Positions 6,827-6,899 of a DNA stretch of 6,899 nt are shown piece by piece (the stretch's first letter is position 1; each line of letters opens with the position of its first letter). The position numbers and the translations under genes are program-made. The notes beneath the pieces are model-generated. The model made no database searches. It was not told where the DNA came from and was given only the letters and a program-made list of their open reading frames with translations. Source of the stretch: an uncultured Acidobacteriota bacterium (GTDB lineage Bacteria > Acidobacteriota > JAAYUB01); NCBI GenBank assembly GCA_937925645.1, contig CALAMB010000376.1, positions 1-6,899 of the forward strand. The letters are read 5' to 3'.

Positions 6827-6899
6827 TTGAAACTCACAATCCGAACTAAACTGCTGGGTTTATCCCTCTTTGCCATCGTGATCCCGCTGATCATCTCCG
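6827..6899 (+). CDS. N-terminus of a membrane sensor or receptor-like protein (3' end cut by window edge)
   Basis: Only 24 codons are visible before the window ends. From a TTG start they read M-K-L-T-I-R-T-K-L-L-G and then a hydrophobic run, LSLFAIVIPLIIS. A short basic 'K-x-x-I-R-x-K-L' lead directly before a first membrane helix with an 'IPL' end is the usual N-terminus of sensor histidine kinases, methyl-accepting chemotaxis proteins and other HAMP-domain receptors. The class cannot be decided from this fragment. It lies 26 bases after the DUF4388-winged-helix gene and is likely the fifth gene of the same operon, which would put a transmembrane input beside the cytoplasmic adaptors. Confidence 0.6.
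   Translation, partial: MKLTIRTKLLGLSLFAIVIPLIIS

Overview
The window is GC-rich by eye and gene-dense. It comes from a Gram-negative-type bacterium that makes c-type cytochromes by a System I (Ccm) pathway. Three things point to an anaerobic or sediment lineage such as Acidobacteriota or the former Deltaproteobacteria: a CcmE of the cysteine (CXXXY) type, a crotonase related to dienoyl-CoA hydratases of aromatic degradation, and a cluster of DUF4388 and Roadblock/LC7 proteins. The phylum is inferred from gene content only and is not certain.

Left part (1-2801, minus strand). Three closely spaced genes read leftwards: a PyrK-like iron-sulfur flavoprotein (2801-1953), a CXXXY-type heme chaperone CcmE (1938-1534), and the heme lyase CcmF (1508 to beyond base 1). 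Gaps are 14 and 25 bases, so they probably form one transcript. A good TATAAT box lies upstream at 2850-2845 on the minus strand. CcmE carries heme and CcmF attaches it to apocytochrome. The PyrK-like protein is an NAD(P)H/flavin electron-transfer subunit whose partner is not in view.

Middle (2802-3805). A 101-base divergent intergenic region separates the left operon from a plus-strand crotonase-family gene (2903-3685). This protein has the dienoyl-CoA-hydratase-like C-terminus but has lost both catalytic glutamates. The next 120 bases hold a TTGACA-16-GATACT promoter and three GCCGTNAT copies at 30- and 20-base spacing, which look like operator sites.

Right part (3806-6899, plus strand). 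Five consecutive genes with overlaps or short gaps (1-base overlap, then 9, 23 and 26 bases) form a probable operon: a DUF4388 (PATAN)-Roadblock/LC7 fusion; a 335-residue protein with a duplicated DUF4388-like N-terminal half and an unrecognised C-terminal half; a stand-alone Roadblock/LC7-like protein; a DUF4388-winged-helix-like protein with a helical tail; and the start of a membrane protein whose N-terminus looks like that of HAMP-type receptors or sensor kinases. No Ras-like GTPase is visible, though Roadblock proteins often work with one. This operon is the best candidate for an undescribed system: a cytoplasmic adaptor set, possibly attached to a membrane receptor and possibly controlling polarity, motility or surface behaviour.
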